From contig CP070731.1 in NCBI GenBank assembly GCA_020347545.1, forward strand, positions 2,274,016 through 2,281,441: DNA of 7,426 bases, in the 5' to 3' direction. Below, in pieces: positions 6,593 through 7,426 of the stretch. The translations under genes and the position numbers were made by a program. This stretch comes from Flavobacteriaceae bacterium (lineage in GTDB: Bacteria; Bacteroidota; Bacteroidia; Flavobacteriales; Flavobacteriaceae). Within the stretch, counting starts at the first letter, position 1. Every line of letters begins with the position of its first letter. The notes under the pieces were generated by a model. That model saw nothing but the letters and a program-made list of their open reading frames with translations, made no database searches and was not told the origin of the DNA.

Positions 6593-7426
6593 TTATTGAA
6601 ATTTTACATAAGGTTTTAAACCGTGAAGCCCGCCTTCCCGACCAAAGCCACTTTCTTTGTAACCGCCGAAGGGAGAGGTTGCATCAAACTTGTTATATGT
6701 GTTCGCCCAAACAACACCGGCTCTAAGTTTTTGACTTAAATAGAATATTTTTGACCCTTTTTCTGTCCAGACTCCTGCCGACAAACCAAAAGGGGTGTTA
6801 TTCGCCTTTTCAATCACCTCGTCAATCGTTCTAAATGTTTGAATGGCCAGTACGGGCCCGAAAATTTCTTCCTGAACAATTCTGTGAGACTGTGAAACAT
6901 TGACAAAAAGGGTAGGAGCACACCAGTTTCCTTTTGCGGGAATATCACATTGGACCTGATGGATTTCTCCTCCTTCCTCTAAACCAATTTTAATATAATT
7001 TTCAATCGTTTTTAACTGTTTTTCAGAATTCACGGCTCCTATATCCGTATTCTTATCCAGAGGATCTCCGAGAATAAGGGTACTCATGCGGCTCTTTAAT
7101 TTTTCAAGAACATCTGTGGCAACAGATTCCTGAACGAACAAACGTGATCCGGCACAGCAAACATGTCCCTGATTAAAAAATATGGCGTTAATGATCCCTT
7201 CCACGGCCTGATCAATTGCGGCATCATCAAAAATAATGTTAGCTCCCTTGCCTCCTAATTCAAGTGTCAGTTTTTTTGAGGTACCGGCGATGGCCTTCTG
7301 AATGTATTTTCCAACAGTCGTTGATCCGGTAAACGCGATTTTATCAATTTTTGAGTGATTCACAATCGCAGCTCCTGTTTCACCTGCACCCGTTAGAATA
7401 TTCACAACGCCCTTGGGCAGCCCACT
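6593..7426 (-). CDS. NAD(P)-dependent aldehyde dehydrogenase, C-terminal part (5' end outside window)
   Basis: The C-terminal 277 residues of a classical aldehyde dehydrogenase. The frame is open to the right edge with SGLPKGVVNILTG preceding, and the GTG at 7405 is internal rather than a start. Counting from the window edge, it shows the cofactor-loop motif FTGSTTVGKYIQ (32-43), the general-base Glu in LELGGKGANIIF (E56), the catalytic nucleophile in FFNQGHVCCAGSR (C90, equivalent to Cys302 of ALDH2), EEIFGPVLAI, and the terminal PFGGYKESGFGREGG block. All catalytic residues that should lie in this part are present, so the enzyme is expected to oxidise an aldehyde to the acid using NAD(P)+. 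The substrate cannot be told. The gene ends 2 bases before the truncated ALDH-like gene. In other bacteria such ALDH pairs are often found near deoC, which would lie outside this window if present. Confidence 0.95.
   Translation of the reverse strand, partial: SGLPKGVVNILTGAGETGAAIVNHSKIDKIAFTGSTTVGKYIQKAIAGTSKKLTLELGGKGANIIFDDAAIDQAVEGIINAIFFNQGHVCCAGSRLFVQESVATDVLEKLKSRMSTLILGDPLDKNTDIGAVNSEKQLKTIENYIKIGLEEGGEIHQVQCDIPAKGNWCAPTLFVNVSQSHRIVQEEIFGPVLAIQTFRTIDEVIEKANNTPFGLSAGVWTEKGSKIFYLSQKLRAGVVWANTYNKFDATSPFGGYKESGFGREGGLHGLKPYVKFQ

Noticed and set aside
5730..7426. A single ALDH gene broken by a frameshift or stop codon
   Set aside because: The right-hand frame ends with a complete ALDH C-terminus, and the left-hand frame begins with its own ALDH N-terminus. 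The parts are duplicated in kind, not two halves of one enzyme.

Overview
The window looks like chromosome of a member of the Bacteroidota, most likely family Flavobacteriaceae. The reasons are a RemB-type gliding protein, a DUF5686/CarboxypepD_reg outer-membrane protein, AT-rich sequence, A/T-rich translation starts without Shine-Dalgarno sites, and two matches to the Bacteroidota promoter -7 element TAnnTTTG. The genus cannot be told from this sequence.

Layout. The plus strand carries the C-terminal end of an AraC-family regulator (2-292, cut by the left edge). After it comes a large predicted outer-membrane beta-barrel protein of the DUF5686 family (411-2891). A short intergenic stretch (2892-3025) separates this from a convergent block. 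It holds two imperfect 37-bp tandem copies and possibly a weak terminator. The minus strand then holds, in transcription order from the right edge: the C-terminal catalytic half of an aldehyde dehydrogenase (6593-7426, cut by the edge), a 286-residue degenerate ALDH-like protein starting 2 bases after it (5730-6590), a WbpD/WlbB-type hexapeptide N-acetyltransferase 12 bases further on (5130-5717), and a RemB-like outer-membrane protein (3026-5074) after a 55-base gap that contains a promoter-like element.

How the genes may work together. The two ALDH genes form a tight translational pair: one with its catalytic Cys and Glu, and one truncated pseudoenzyme that ends before the catalytic Cys. 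This resembles a split version of the two-domain ALDH16 family, and the second protein may be a structural or regulatory partner of the first. The acetyltransferase probably shares their transcript, but its usual nucleotide-sugar pathway partners are not visible here. The RemB-like protein and the DUF5686 protein are both predicted cell-envelope proteins, but nothing in the sequence ties them to one pathway. I saw no mobile element, CRISPR array, tRNA or rRNA, and no clearly new multi-gene system. The most interesting points are the ALDH/pseudo-ALDH pair and the TonB_C-like plus barrel architecture of the RemB-like protein.
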